From Sphingobacterium sp. PCS056 (GTDB lineage Bacteria > Bacteroidota > Bacteroidia > Sphingobacteriales > Sphingobacteriaceae), in contig NZ_CP096883.1 in the NCBI RefSeq assembly GCF_023273895.1, forward strand, positions 1,550,001 to 1,614,000: DNA of 64,000 bases, read 5' to 3'. The notes under the pieces are model-generated. The model saw only the letters and a program-made list of their open reading frames with translations. It was not told the origin of the DNA and did not search any database. The position numbers and the translations under genes were made by a program. How positions within the stretch are numbered: position 1 is the first letter of the stretch; each line of letters opens with the position of its first letter. This document shows, piece after piece, positions 26,986 through 36,398 of the stretch.

Positions 26986-28236
26986 ATGGAGAAGACAAGA
27001 AGATCAACGTTTAAGGTATTATTCTACCTTAAAAAAAATGCACCAAAAAAAGATGGAACAGTACCTGTTATGTGCCGGGTTACTGTCAATGGAAAGCAGT
27101 CGGCTTTCAGTGCAAAACTGGATGTTTCACCATCCAACTGGGATTTAAAGTTTGGTAGGGTTTCCGGGAAAAGTAAACAAGCCAATAGCCTTAATGCCGA
27201 ACTTGATAACATCCGTTTGAATCTGGAACAGTGCCACGCCAAACTACTAAAAGAATCGGTAACCCTAAGCAGTGAGAAACTCAAAAATGCCTATCTAGGA
27301 CTGAGCAGCGACGAGCTGACGTTTTTCAAATTCTTTGACCAGTACAATGCCGATTTTAAGAAAAAAGTAGCTAACGGGATCAGGAGTAGTCAAACGTTAA
27401 GCAAGTACGAAGTATTGTTGCGGCATCTTCGATCCTTTGCAAAAAAAAAGTACGGTTGTTCTGATTTAGGCTTTACCGATCTAAGCTGCGATATGGTACA
27501 AGAGTTTGATTATTACCTTCGTAACGAGAAAGGTCTACAACCAAACAGCGTTTGGCTGTATATGATTGCTTTTACAACAATATGCCGACTGGCAATCAGT
27601 AGAAAGCACCTTGTTTTTAATCCATTTTCCGAGTATAAAAATGCGAAAGAGGATAAAGATCGTGGCTATCTTTTGCGCAGTGAACTGGAAGAAATAATCA
27701 GTTACCAATGTAAAAGACGTAACGATATTCTGATGAAAGACCTGTTTCTGTTCAGTTGCTTTACTGGGCTTTCCTATTCGGACATAAAACGTCTGGAACC
27801 CGGACATATACAACAGTTCTTTGATGGCAATCAATGGATTATCATTCGCCGAAAAAAAACTACCACATCCTCAAATGTTATGCTGCTGCATATGCCTAAA
27901 ATGATCTTAGAAAAGTATGCCGGACTGACGCGAAACGGCAGGGTATTTCCCGTACCGTGCAATAAATCTTGTAATGATTTCCTAAAGCGCTTATCCGAAG
28001 CTATTCCGTGTCTAAATGGCAAAAAAGTTACGTTCCATTTGGCACGTCACACATTCGGAACATTGTTTTTGAGTGAGGGGGTTCCCCTTGAAAGTCTTAG
28101 CAAAATGATGGGACACAAGAACATTGCTACGACACAGATTTACGCAAAGGTTCTTAACGAAAAGGTTGGAAAGGATATGCAGCAAGTTGCGCACAGATTT
28201 GAGACAATGGAACGCGCATTTGTACCTACCCTTTAA
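26986..28236 (+). CDS. Tyrosine recombinase, IntDOT-like integrase
   Basis: A 416-residue integrase of the Bacteroidota conjugative-transposon type. The N-terminal part (about 1-95) is the arm-binding domain (KKNAPKKDGTVPVMCRVTV), the middle (about 105-205) a SAM-like core-binding domain, and the C-terminal part the catalytic domain. Catalytic residues seen: H351 and R354 in HLARHTFGT, H377 in MGHKNIATT and the nucleophile Y386. At the position of the first catalytic arginine there is S263 (TGLSYSDI). The CTnDOT integrase IntDOT is known to carry Ser there as well, so this is a subfamily feature and not decay. It is transcribed into the element from the left repeat and probably catalyses insertion and excision of the 20-kb island. 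Confidence 0.93.
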   Translation: MEKTRRSTFKVLFYLKKNAPKKDGTVPVMCRVTVNGKQSAFSAKLDVSPSNWDLKFGRVSGKSKQANSLNAELDNIRLNLEQCHAKLLKESVTLSSEKLKNAYLGLSSDELTFFKFFDQYNADFKKKVANGIRSSQTLSKYEVLLRHLRSFAKKKYGCSDLGFTDLSCDMVQEFDYYLRNEKGLQPNSVWLYMIAFTTICRLAISRKHLVFNPFSEYKNAKEDKDRGYLLRSELEEIISYQCKRRNDILMKDLFLFSCFTGLSYSDIKRLEPGHIQQFFDGNQWIIIRRKKTTTSSNVMLLHMPKMILEKYAGLTRNGRVFPVPCNKSCNDFLKRLSEAIPCLNGKKVTFHLARHTFGTLFLSEGVPLESLSKMMGHKNIATTQIYAKVLNEKVGKDMQQVAHRFETMERAFVPTL

Positions 28237-28351
28237 AATTCAGCTAATGTGCTGCAATGAATTTATGTATTTAATGGGATGTGCTTTATTATTAACTATA
28301 TTTATGAATTGAAATCGAAAATTAGATTTTAAATCCGTAAATAATCAACTT

Positions 28352-28446
28352 ATGAAGCCAATCATAGAAACGGAGCGATTGATTACGAAGGAGATCTAAC
28401 CGATTGGTTTGAGTTAAAAAAGCAGACTTGGGAAAATAAAATCTAA
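28352..28446 (+). pseudogene. Remnant of a GNAT acetyltransferase N-terminus
   Basis: An ATG at 28352 reads MKPIIETERLITKEI and then stops. The opening (I-E-T-E-R-L-I plus basic residue) is the usual start of RimJ/RimL-type GNAT acetyltransferases. After a frame change the DNA continues LTDWFELKKQTWENKI, also acceptable for such a protein, before stopping at 28446. No catalytic domain follows. Probably debris of a former cargo gene; it is very short, so chance resemblance is possible. Confidence 0.35.
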
Positions 28447-28468
28447 ATCACTGACTATAAATGATAGT

Positions 28469-28500
28469 AGCCCATTGGCATAGGCCAATGGGCTTACTTT
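28469..28500. terminator. Bidirectional terminator between integrase and HTH genes
   Basis: A perfect 10-bp stem AGCCCATTGG (28469-28478) and CCAATGGGCT (28485-28494), 6-base loop, followed by TACTTTT. It lies between the convergent integrase (plus) and HTH pair (minus). Confidence 0.7.
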
Positions 28501-28560
28501 TAACCGGACAAGCAGGCACGGAGAAACCCTAAAAAAGTTCAACCAATCGCCAAAAAGAAA

Positions 28561-28851
28561 TCACCTCTTATAGTTTTCTTCCAGTACCTTTACTATATCC
28601 GTTTCGCGGAACAGGATTTTCCTTTCCAGTTTGATAAACGGGATCAGGCCATCGTCCCGGTACTGTTGCAGTGTACGTCTGCTGATATGCAGCATAGCAC
28701 ACACCTGATCGCCAGTCAGGTAGATTTCTCCCCTTAACAGCGGGTGAAAATTTTCCCGAATAAATAACAGTTCATTTTTGATACGCACCAGTAATTCCAG
28801 TAATGCCAGTACATCGTCGTTTGAGTTTCCGATATGTTTCATGGCGTTCAC
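28561..28851 (-). CDS. Small helix-turn-helix protein, excisionase-like (second of pair)
   Basis: 96 residues. An N-terminal coiled-coil-like helix (about 8-40) is followed by an HTH_17/excisionase-type winged helix: YLTGDQVCAMLHISRRTLQQ, then YRDDGLIPFIKLERKILFRE. Such small proteins act as recombination directionality factors or regulators in Bacteroides elements (Xis2c/Xis2d of CTnDOT are known examples). It overlaps its upstream partner by 4 bases (ATGA), showing translational coupling, and converges on the integrase gene. Its role in excision is inferred from family and place. Confidence 0.8.
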   Translation of the reverse strand: MNAMKHIGNSNDDVLALLELLVRIKNELLFIRENFHPLLRGEIYLTGDQVCAMLHISRRTLQQYRDDGLIPFIKLERKILFRETDIVKVLEENYKR

Positions 28852-29135
28852 TTTTTTGATGCGGTATCCGACTGCATTAACCTTTCAATATCAGCCATCC
28901 GAAAGAAGTTTTTCCGGTTGATCCGGGTAGCTTCGAGAAGTCCTTTTGCACAGTAAGTCTGCACCGTTCTTTTGCTCACACCCAATAGCTGACACACTTC
29001 CTGCTGATCCAACCACCTACTTTTTTGTTGTAGCGAGCGGTACGGCCGCGTTATTTCACTGACCAATTCACCCACTGCCTTTAATTCCCTACTCAGTGTA
29101 CTTATTACCTGAACATCCAAAACCGTTAATTCCAT
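28848..29135 (-). CDS. Small helix-turn-helix protein, excisionase-like (first of pair)
   Basis: 95 residues with the same architecture as its downstream neighbour: an N-terminal helix, then WLDQQEVCQLLGVSKRTVQT and YCAKGLLEATRINRKNFFRM, an HTH_17 fold. The two proteins are clearly paralogous and probably work together at the element ends. The gene is transcribed away from the sigma-factor gene at 29397, so the 261-bp intergenic region between them holds two divergent promoters. Confidence 0.8.
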   Translation of the reverse strand: MELTVLDVQVISTLSRELKAVGELVSEITRPYRSLQQKSRWLDQQEVCQLLGVSKRTVQTYCAKGLLEATRINRKNFFRMADIERLMQSDTASKK

Positions 29136-29396
29136 ATTTCCTCATTTTAATCCTACTTCGCGTTCTTACTCGATTTTTGGTACATGTTGTGAACCATAAA
29201 TTTACGTATTAAAAGCGTTGATGACCCATACAAAATATAATGAGGTCATTCTGTCTGCCCATCGGTACAGGTTGGCATCGCTCACGGATCAAAAAAGAAG
29301 CTGCTTACCGATGCGGCACGGAAAAGCTTTATCCCGAAAACAGAAAATTGAACTAACCACAATAATTTTATATATTTACCCCGAAGCCAGAAAGAA

Positions 29397-29999
29397 ATGA
29401 TAACCAATAAGCCACTGAATGATACGGCGCTGCTCTTTGACCTAAAGAACGGCAGCGTAAAGGCTTTTGACGAAATCTACGGCCGTTACAAACGTCCGAT
29501 TACCATAAACCTTTTTGCCCTTTTAAAAGACCGTGATCTGGTCGAAGAAACCTTGCAGGAATTATTCTGCCGTCTATGGGAAAAGCGCGGGAATATTGAT
29601 CCGCAGCAATCCGTACAGGCATACCTATACCGCATTGCGGGCAATCTGGTAAACGATCATTTTAGGAACATAGCCAAAAACCGTCGCTTGGCAGCAAGAT
29701 TCTGGGAAGTCATACAGGCGCAGACACAGAGCCAACCCGAAGCCGACATACAAAAGGCAATGGACGAAGCCCTGTTCAGAACCATCGAACAGCTACCCCC
29801 ACAATGTCAGCGCGTATTTAAACTTTGCAAGATCGAAGGCAAAAGCTACGAGGAAGTAAGTACGATACTGGGCATTTCCGTTTCCGCGGTCAAGGACAAT
29901 ATCATTCGGGCAAACCGTTTTCTGCACGCCCATTACAGCTACGAAGCGGTTACAGCCGTATTTCTGGTCACTTCATACGTCCTTAAAGACCTGAACTGA
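29397..29999 (+). CDS. FecI-like ECF sigma factor
   Basis: A 200-residue RNA polymerase sigma-70 factor of the Bacteroidota FecI type. Region 2 is at about 20-95 (DEIYGRYKRPITINLFALLK, LEELFCRLWEKR-like segment, then AYLYRIAGNLVNDHFR) and region 4 at about 125-180 (LPPQCQRVFKLCKIEGKSYE, VSAVKDNIIRA). The protein ends with a short hydrophobic tail. It is followed by an anti-sigma FecR and a SusC with an STN signalling domain, so the three form a cell-surface signalling system in which ligand binding at the outer membrane frees this sigma factor to transcribe the transport genes. Confidence 0.9.
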   Translation: MITNKPLNDTALLFDLKNGSVKAFDEIYGRYKRPITINLFALLKDRDLVEETLQELFCRLWEKRGNIDPQQSVQAYLYRIAGNLVNDHFRNIAKNRRLAARFWEVIQAQTQSQPEADIQKAMDEALFRTIEQLPPQCQRVFKLCKIEGKSYEEVSTILGISVSAVKDNIIRANRFLHAHYSYEAVTAVFLVTSYVLKDLN

Positions 30000-30075
30000 T
30001 CTATATTTTTCAAAAAAAACATTTTCCCACCTGCCCGAAAGCTGACCATGCGCGTATTACGACAAAAAACACACC

Positions 30076-31257
30076 GTGGCAGAAAAAGAACATATCCAAA
30101 AGCTGTTTAACCGATACCTGGCAAACACCATTACACGTGAGGAATACGGCGAACTGCTCAATCATTTTAATATCGATGCCCATGCAGAAGATACCCGCGA
30201 CCTACTGTTCACGGCCGTCCATGCAGAGGGCTTAAATCCCGGTGTCAGCGAGGATACCATTACCGAGGTCACCGATCTGGTACACGGACGTTTACACGGG
30301 CATATAGCCGCGCAGCGTACACGTAGGATCAGACTGTACCGATGGTTGCCCTATGCAGCAGCCGTGGTGCTTATTGTCGCATGGTATGCACTACGTGAAG
30401 GTCAAAAAGCCGAAAGCATACAAGAGCCTGTTATAGCAACTACCGATACCAAATCACCACAAGACCTGCCACCCGGAACCAATAGGGCAAGCATCACATT
30501 TGACAACGGAAAAAGTATCGCTTTAAACGAAGATGAAAGCGGCATCACCAGTACGGCCGATGGTATAAGCTATGCCGATGGCAAAGAACTGACCAAACTG
30601 GACGAAATAAGATACGCAACCCTGATCACGCCACGAGCCGGACAGTACAGCCTGACCCTACCCGATGGCAGTAAGATATGGCTTAATTCGGCATCATCAC
30701 TACGCTATCCCGTACAGTTCGGCGGAGCGCAGCGAAAGGTCGAACTTACAGGCGAAGCCTATTTTGAAGTCGCCAAAAATACCACGCAGCCCTTTATTGT
30801 AGTCTCGGCAACACAACAGGTACAGGTACTCGGTACGCACTTCAATATCAAGAGCTATGGCGACGAGCCGCAGACCATCACCACACTGGCCGAAGGATCG
30901 GTAAAGGTAATCCCTAGCCCCGAAAGCCACAGGCAACCGATTATCATAAAGCCCAATGAGCAGGTCATAAACGGCGGAAATACATTCAGAAAGCAGGCCG
31001 CCAATATGGGCGTGGCACTGGCATGGAAAAACGATCAGCTCTATTTTGAAGATGCTGACCTATCAAGCGTATTGCGCGAGGTATCACGGTGGTACGATGT
31101 GGACATCGAGTATCAGGGCAGCCCGGATGGCGAACGTTTTACCGGAGGGGTAAAACGCCAGTCCAACCTATCGACCATGCTGAAAATACTAAGGCTAAGC
31201 GGTGTGGATGCCACGCTGAAAACGGACGGAAACAACCGCAGGCTGATCGTTAAATAA
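30076..31257 (+). CDS. FecR-family anti-sigma factor/signal transducer
   Basis: A 393-residue inner-membrane protein starting at a GTG codon. The cytoplasmic N-terminal part (about 1-85) would bind the sigma factor; one membrane helix follows (WLPYAAAVVLIVAWYAL, about 90-106). The periplasmic FecR domain (about 170-270) has TPRAGQYSLTLPDGSKIWLN and the GEAYFEVAKN motif, and the C-terminal DUF4974 domain (about 315-390) resembles an STN fold and probably contacts the SusC STN domain. It lies 76 bases after the sigma-factor gene. Codon choice here is GC-richer than in the SusD and TlpA genes of the same cluster. Confidence 0.92.
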   Translation: MAEKEHIQKLFNRYLANTITREEYGELLNHFNIDAHAEDTRDLLFTAVHAEGLNPGVSEDTITEVTDLVHGRLHGHIAAQRTRRIRLYRWLPYAAAVVLIVAWYALREGQKAESIQEPVIATTDTKSPQDLPPGTNRASITFDNGKSIALNEDESGITSTADGISYADGKELTKLDEIRYATLITPRAGQYSLTLPDGSKIWLNSASSLRYPVQFGGAQRKVELTGEAYFEVAKNTTQPFIVVSATQQVQVLGTHFNIKSYGDEPQTITTLAEGSVKVIPSPESHRQPIIIKPNEQVINGGNTFRKQAANMGVALAWKNDQLYFEDADLSSVLREVSRWYDVDIEYQGSPDGERFTGGVKRQSNLSTMLKILRLSGVDATLKTDGNNRRLIVK

Positions 31258-31352
31258 CAGAAATATACTAACCCCTAAAAACCAAAATGATATGATGCAA
31301 AAGCGAGAATGAAAATAACAGGATAGATGCATTACTACCTATGAATAAAAAG

Positions 31353-31380
31353 GCCGGCAACGTTGACGGACGTTACCGGC
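31353..31380. terminator. Hairpin between fecR and susC genes
   Basis: An 11-bp stem with one mismatch (GCCGGCAACGT at 31353-31363, ACGTTACCGGC at 31370-31380). A-rich DNA precedes it and no T-run follows on the plus strand, so it looks more like a stability element, or a terminator for the minus strand. It separates the regulators from the transport genes. Confidence 0.5.
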
Positions 31381-31545
31381 TGAATAGGATTAATGAAACA
31401 GAACTATTTGTCTAATTCGATTTATTATTAAACCCACAGCTAAAGTATGATTTTTTTCATAAAAAGCCCGTATGCCCATTGGCGTAGCAGGGCAAGGCAT
31501 CTGCTTTCTGTTATTGTGCAGCAAGCATTTAAGAACAAGATTATC

Positions 31546-34500
31546 ATGCGCCTGAATATCATTATACTTACGGTCATACTGGCCTGTCTGAATCTAAAGG
31601 CAGAAATTTCAAGTGCGCAGACCATTTCACTGACCGTAAAGGACAAGCCCATCACCACGGTATTCAACCAGATCAGGCAGCAGACCGGATATATGTTCTT
31701 TTATAAAAATTCGCAGTTGAAAGACGCGGCAAATGTAACACTAGAGATCAAGAATACCCCCTTAAAGGAAGCCCTTGACCGTGTAATGGACAATCAGCCC
31801 TTTACCTATGAGATATTGGATAAGACGATCGTTATTAAGGAAAAAGAGAAGGCAACCAGAATACAGCAGGGCATCGATGTACAGGGAACGGTACTCCATG
31901 CCAATGGAGAGCCGTTGATCGGCGCGACAATCAGAACCCAAAGCGGTAGCGCTATCACGCAGAGCAATAACAGAGGGCAGTTTACCCTAAAAAATGTAAC
32001 CGAGGGTGAAACCTTATTTATCGCCTATCTTGGACACACCACGGCCGAGGTTGCAGCAAAGCCTAACATTGGTACAGTACGCTTGCAGCCCACCACGGAC
32101 GAACTGGAAGCGGTAAACGTCAGTGTTTCCACAGGTTACCAAAGCCTACCCAAAGAACGGGCTACAGGTAGCTTTACGCAGGTGGACAGCAGCCTGCTAA
32201 GCCGTACACCCAGTACCAATATCATTGACCGCCTGAACGGTGTTGCAAACGGGCTTTTGATACATAGCGGTCGAAGCTATAATTCTACCGGGATCAGTAT
32301 CCGTGGGCGTAGTTCTATTTTAGGAAATACAAACCCTTTAATTGTTGTCGATAATTTTCCTTACGGAGGTGATCTGAGTGCCATAAATCCCAATGATGTA
32401 GAAACCGTTACACTGCTCAAAGATGCCGCAGCAGCTTCGATCTGGGGTACGCAGGCCGGAAACGGCGTTATCGTCATCACGACCAAAAGTGGAAAATACA
32501 ATCAAAAAGCGACAATAAACCTGACTAGCAATGTGACCATCGGACAAAAGCCGCGGCTGTTTACCCAACGGCAGATGAGCAGTGCCGAGTATATCGAGGT
32601 CGAAACCAAGATGTTCGAGATCGGCAGATATAACTCCGCGATCAATAACGGCTATGCCGCCCTATCGCCCGCAGTCGAAATCCTGTTACAGCACCGGAAC
32701 AATAAAATAAACCTTGACCGGCGTAACGCTATGCTCGATAGTCTGGCGCAATATGATACGCGCCATGATAGGCTAAAGTACCTGTACCGCGTTCCGATAA
32801 ACCAACAGTACAACCTCAGTATAAGTGGTGGTACGACCGTACAGAAATACTACCTATCTGCCGGTTACGATAAGAACCTGCTTACCGAGGTCGGCAATAG
32901 TTTTGAACGGTTCAGCCTGAACGGGCAGAACACGTTCAATCTGCTCAATGACCGACTACAACTGGTCAGTGGTATGCAGTTCACCGGTAATCAGAATGAT
33001 GCTTCCAAAGGAGCCAACGCAGCCGCTTATAAATGGCCATATTTAAGACTGGCAGATGATGCTGGAAATGCCCTTCCAGTGGCAAATGATCTGCGTTTCT
33101 CCTATATCGAAGCCCAAAACGGCAAAGGGCTTTTGGACTGGTATTACCGCCCTTTGGACGAACTGGAACCCAGTAGTTTTACGAATGGACTTAATTTCAG
33201 GTTACAGAATACGCTGAGCTACCGGATCATCCCCCAGTTAAGTATTACCGCTTTCCATACCTACCAAAAGGGCGTGAGCAACACGGATAACTACAATTAT
33301 GCAAATTCGTATTTCACGCGCAATATGATCAACAGCATCACCAGTATCAACAATACGACAGGTGTGGTCACGCGCCCCATTGCCGAGGGTGACATATTGA
33401 ACAATAGCCGTAGCACCCTGACCGGGCAGTACGGCAGGTTGCAGGCTGCTTTCGATCAGACCTTTGCGCAAAGGCACAGTATCAACGCCATTGCCGGGGC
33501 TGAGATCAGCGAGTTTAAAAGCGATAATGCAGCTTATACCCTGTACGGGTACAATCCTGAAACCGGAGCCAATGCCAATGCAGCCATTAACTATACCCAG
33601 AGTTACACCAAATATACCGCAGGTACTTTTATCGTTCCAAATGGAATTAGTAACGGTGGTTTGGTCGATCATAATGTCAGCTACTATGCCAATGGGGCTT
33701 ATACCTACGACAATCGGTACACCCTATCGGCAAGTGCACGCAAAGACCAGAGCAATATATTTGGTGTGAAGTCCAACCAAAAAGGCGTACCACTATGGAG
33801 CGTAGGCGGGCTTTGGCATATCGGGCGCGAATCGTTTTATCAGGTAGACTGGCTGCCTACTTTAGCCCTGCGCAGCACCTATGGGTACAATGGCAATGTA
33901 GATAAGGCCACATCGGCTTATTTCACAATGCAACTAATCGGCTTTGCGAACGATTACGGCTTTCCTCAATACTATATAAATACTCCGCCGAACCCTTCCT
34001 TACGTTGGGAAAAAGTAAGCAATCTTAATTTTGCGATTGAATTTGCCACCGCTAAAAATCGTTTAAGTGGCAGTATAGAATATTACCAAAAGAACGGAAA
34101 GGATCTGATCGGGCTTTCTCCGCTTGCCACTCAAACCGGGGCAAACAGTTACAGGGGCAATAATGCCAACCTGCAAACCCACGGGTTAGATGTGCGACTT
34201 ACTAGCCAAAACCTCACAGGTTCCGGCCTGCAATGGCAGACCACATTCCTGCTAAACTATGTAAAGGATAAGGTAACGGCGTATATGGCAAAGCCAGGCA
34301 GCAATAACGATATTGTAGGTAACAATGCCAATCAAACGCCATTAGAGGGTTATCCCTATAGCGCATGGTTTGCGTACCGATGGGCAGGACTGGACGATAC
34401 GGGCGCACCGCAAAGTTACCTGAATGGCGAGGTTAGCAAAGATTATGGCGCAATGGTAAGCTCAACCAATAGGGATGACATTCTGTATATGGGTTCCCGT

Positions 34501-34995
34501 GTACCTACTTTGTTCGGTTCTTTGCTCAATACCTTTACATACAAAAACTGGCAGCTTAGCTGTCTACTTACCTACAAAACAGGATATGTATTTAAAAATT
34601 CAAATTCATTGAGTAACTCCAACCTGTATGCAACCAGTAATGTAAGTTATACATTAAGTCCCGACTATGCAAACCGTTGGCAGAACCCCGGTGACGAACT
34701 ATATACCGATGTCCCGGCATTGATCTATCCAACGAATACCAATAGAGATGTAATTTATACAAATTCCGAACTCCACATTTATAAGGGCGATCATTTTCGT
34801 CTGCAAGATGCCCGATTGAGTTACAGCTTACAAAAGAGTGCTTTAAATAAACTTCCTTTTAAGCAGTTAAGTCTTTTTGCTTATGGTAGCAATCTAGGCA
34901 TACTATGGCAGGCAAATAAAGCAGGGTTTGATCCAGATGGTCTGGCTATACAGCAGACACGAAGTTTAGCTTTTGGTCTTAATGCACAGTTTTAG
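31546..34995 (+). CDS. SusC-like TonB-dependent transducer with N-terminal STN domain
   Basis: About 1149 residues from the ATG at 31546, where the signal peptide starts (MRLNIIILTVILACLNLK); the frame is open 99 bases further upstream. Domains in order: STN (about 30-85, TISLTVKDKPITTVFNQIRQ), carboxypeptidase-regulatory-like (about 115-190), plug (about 195-300, with DAAAASIWGTQAGNGVIVI) and a barrel ending LAFGLNAQF. The STN domain marks a signalling transporter that reports to the FecR encoded upstream. FecI-FecR-SusC(STN)-SusD sets serve glycans, glycopeptides or peptides; the ligand here is unknown. A TlpA-like gene downstream is common in such clusters. Confidence 0.92.
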   Translation: MRLNIIILTVILACLNLKAEISSAQTISLTVKDKPITTVFNQIRQQTGYMFFYKNSQLKDAANVTLEIKNTPLKEALDRVMDNQPFTYEILDKTIVIKEKEKATRIQQGIDVQGTVLHANGEPLIGATIRTQSGSAITQSNNRGQFTLKNVTEGETLFIAYLGHTTAEVAAKPNIGTVRLQPTTDELEAVNVSVSTGYQSLPKERATGSFTQVDSSLLSRTPSTNIIDRLNGVANGLLIHSGRSYNSTGISIRGRSSILGNTNPLIVVDNFPYGGDLSAINPNDVETVTLLKDAAAASIWGTQAGNGVIVITTKSGKYNQKATINLTSNVTIGQKPRLFTQRQMSSAEYIEVETKMFEIGRYNSAINNGYAALSPAVEILLQHRNNKINLDRRNAMLDSLAQYDTRHDRLKYLYRVPINQQYNLSISGGTTVQKYYLSAGYDKNLLTEVGNSFERFSLNGQNTFNLLNDRLQLVSGMQFTGNQNDASKGANAAAYKWPYLRLADDAGNALPVANDLRFSYIEAQNGKGLLDWYYRPLDELEPSSFTNGLNFRLQNTLSYRIIPQLSITAFHTYQKGVSNTDNYNYANSYFTRNMINSITSINNTTGVVTRPIAEGDILNNSRSTLTGQYGRLQAAFDQTFAQRHSINAIAGAEISEFKSDNAAYTLYGYNPETGANANAAINYTQSYTKYTAGTFIVPNGISNGGLVDHNVSYYANGAYTYDNRYTLSASARKDQSNIFGVKSNQKGVPLWSVGGLWHIGRESFYQVDWLPTLALRSTYGYNGNVDKATSAYFTMQLIGFANDYGFPQYYINTPPNPSLRWEKVSNLNFAIEFATAKNRLSGSIEYYQKNGKDLIGLSPLATQTGANSYRGNNANLQTHGLDVRLTSQNLTGSGLQWQTTFLLNYVKDKVTAYMAKPGSNNDIVGNNANQTPLEGYPYSAWFAYRWAGLDDTGAPQSYLNGEVSKDYGAMVSSTNRDDILYMGSRVPTLFGSLLNTFTYKNWQLSCLLTYKTGYVFKNSNSLSNSNLYATSNVSYTLSPDYANRWQNPGDELYTDVPALIYPTNTNRDVIYTNSELHIYKGDHFRLQDARLSYSLQKSALNKLPFKQLSLFAYGSNLGILWQANKAGFDPDGLAIQQTRSLAFGLNAQF

Positions 34996-35011
34996 AAAGG
35001 AGAAATACGAG

Positions 35012-36385
35012 ATGAAACAATTTTTTACCCTATTTATAGTACTGACAGCCTTATTATCAGGCTGCAAGGAGGATTTTTTAGACACCAAGCCCAATACCAA
35101 TCTGGTGATACCCCAACGGGTGGAAGATATAGAGATTCTACTGGACAACACTTCGATAAATAAAACCGGTGGTTTAGGACACATGGGCGCGGATGAATAT
35201 GTATTTGTAGATTACGCGGCTTGGCAGGGAACATTTACAGCTACAGAGCGTAATGCCTATATCTGGGCAAAAGATATTTATGATGGATTGATGACGGTTA
35301 GAGACTGGGAACAGCTTTACCTTTCTATTTCATTTGCCAACAATGCACTAAATAGTTTAGATGATTTAAAGCTACCTGTAAATTCCCGAACCAATAATGC
35401 CAAAGGTTGGGCGTTGTTTTTGCGCGCCTATGCCTATGCTGACCTGCTTAAAAATTTCTGTCTGACGTATGATGAAGTAACTGCGCAGACAGACTTAGGC
35501 TTGCCTATCCGGTTAAGCCCTGCCATTGACGAGATACAGCCCCGCGCCAATTTAGCGGACACCTACACGCAGGTAATTACTGATCTCAAACAGGCGGCCG
35601 CTTTGCTGACATCACAGTTTCCGGAAAAGAACAGAAATCGTCCCTATAAAGGCGCCGCATACGCGATGCTTGCACGGGTATATCTGAGTATGAATAAATA
35701 CACCGATGCGGAAAAGTATGCGGACAGTGCCTTAAATCTTTACAATAAGTTGATTGATTACAATATGGTTTCAACAACCAGTGCCACACCGTTTACCCGT
35801 ACAAATGATGAAGCTATATTTCAGACCACCACGGTCGGTTATAACATAGTAGCAAATGCAGTATGGAACACCGAGGTGACGGTAAATCCTGATATTATAA
35901 ATAGCTACAAACCTAATGATTTGCGTTTACAGATTTTTTTTGCAAAAAATCCACAAGGAAATTATTATGTAAAGACAGGGTATTTTGGTGCGGGAGCCTA
36001 TCCCTTTTCAGGCTTATCAGTTGACGAGCTATACCTGATCAAAGCGGAGTGCCTGGCACGTGCGGGAAAGACAAGCGATGCTATGCAATGGCTTAATAAT
36101 TTACTGGTAAAGCGTTTTAAAAATACCGTACCCTACGTGCCGCTAACTGCTACCAATCCCGACCAAGCTTTGCAATTAGTATTAGCCGAGAGAAAGAAGG
36201 AATTGATCTGGCGCGGCCAACGTTGGAGCGATATTAAACGCTTAAATAAAATTGGTGCAAATATTACATTAAAAAGAGTATTAAACGGTAAAGAATATTT
36301 GTTACCGCCAAATGATCTGCGTTATGCATATCCAATCCCGGCCGATGAGATTACATACAGTAACCTAATACAGAATCCCCGTTAA
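35012..36385 (+). CDS. SusD-like surface lipoprotein of the FecIR-linked system
   Basis: About 457 residues from the ATG at 35012, preceded by a rare good Shine-Dalgarno (AAAGGAG). The signal peptide MKQFFTLFIVLTALLSGC ends in a lipobox. The SusD-like helical N-terminal region and RagB/SusD C-terminal region (ERKKELIWRGQRWSDIKRLN) are complete, and the protein ends as usual with a YPIPADEI motif. It is 16 bases after susC. Base composition drops towards AT in this gene compared with fecI, fecR and susC. Confidence 0.92.
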   Translation: MKQFFTLFIVLTALLSGCKEDFLDTKPNTNLVIPQRVEDIEILLDNTSINKTGGLGHMGADEYVFVDYAAWQGTFTATERNAYIWAKDIYDGLMTVRDWEQLYLSISFANNALNSLDDLKLPVNSRTNNAKGWALFLRAYAYADLLKNFCLTYDEVTAQTDLGLPIRLSPAIDEIQPRANLADTYTQVITDLKQAAALLTSQFPEKNRNRPYKGAAYAMLARVYLSMNKYTDAEKYADSALNLYNKLIDYNMVSTTSATPFTRTNDEAIFQTTTVGYNIVANAVWNTEVTVNPDIINSYKPNDLRLQIFFAKNPQGNYYVKTGYFGAGAYPFSGLSVDELYLIKAECLARAGKTSDAMQWLNNLLVKRFKNTVPYVPLTATNPDQALQLVLAERKKELIWRGQRWSDIKRLNKIGANITLKRVLNGKEYLLPPNDLRYAYPIPADEITYSNLIQNPR

Positions 36386-36398
36386 AACCTAATAACAT

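Larger units (their letters stand above)
28237..28560. other. Gap between integrase and excisionase-like genes
   Basis: 324 bases separating convergent genes. It holds a short remnant resembling the start of a GNAT acetyltransferase (28352-28446) and a perfect bidirectional terminator hairpin (28469-28494). Nothing else is recognisable. Confidence 0.6.

Noticed and set aside
26986-28236. Integrase as an inactive pseudogene because the first catalytic Arg is Ser
   Set aside because: IntDOT of CTnDOT is active with Ser at this site, and all other catalytic residues and the full length are intact here.
29218-29400. 60-codon plus-strand frame just before the sigma-factor gene
   Set aside because: It ends across the FecI start codon, lies in the divergent promoter region and has no protein-like features.
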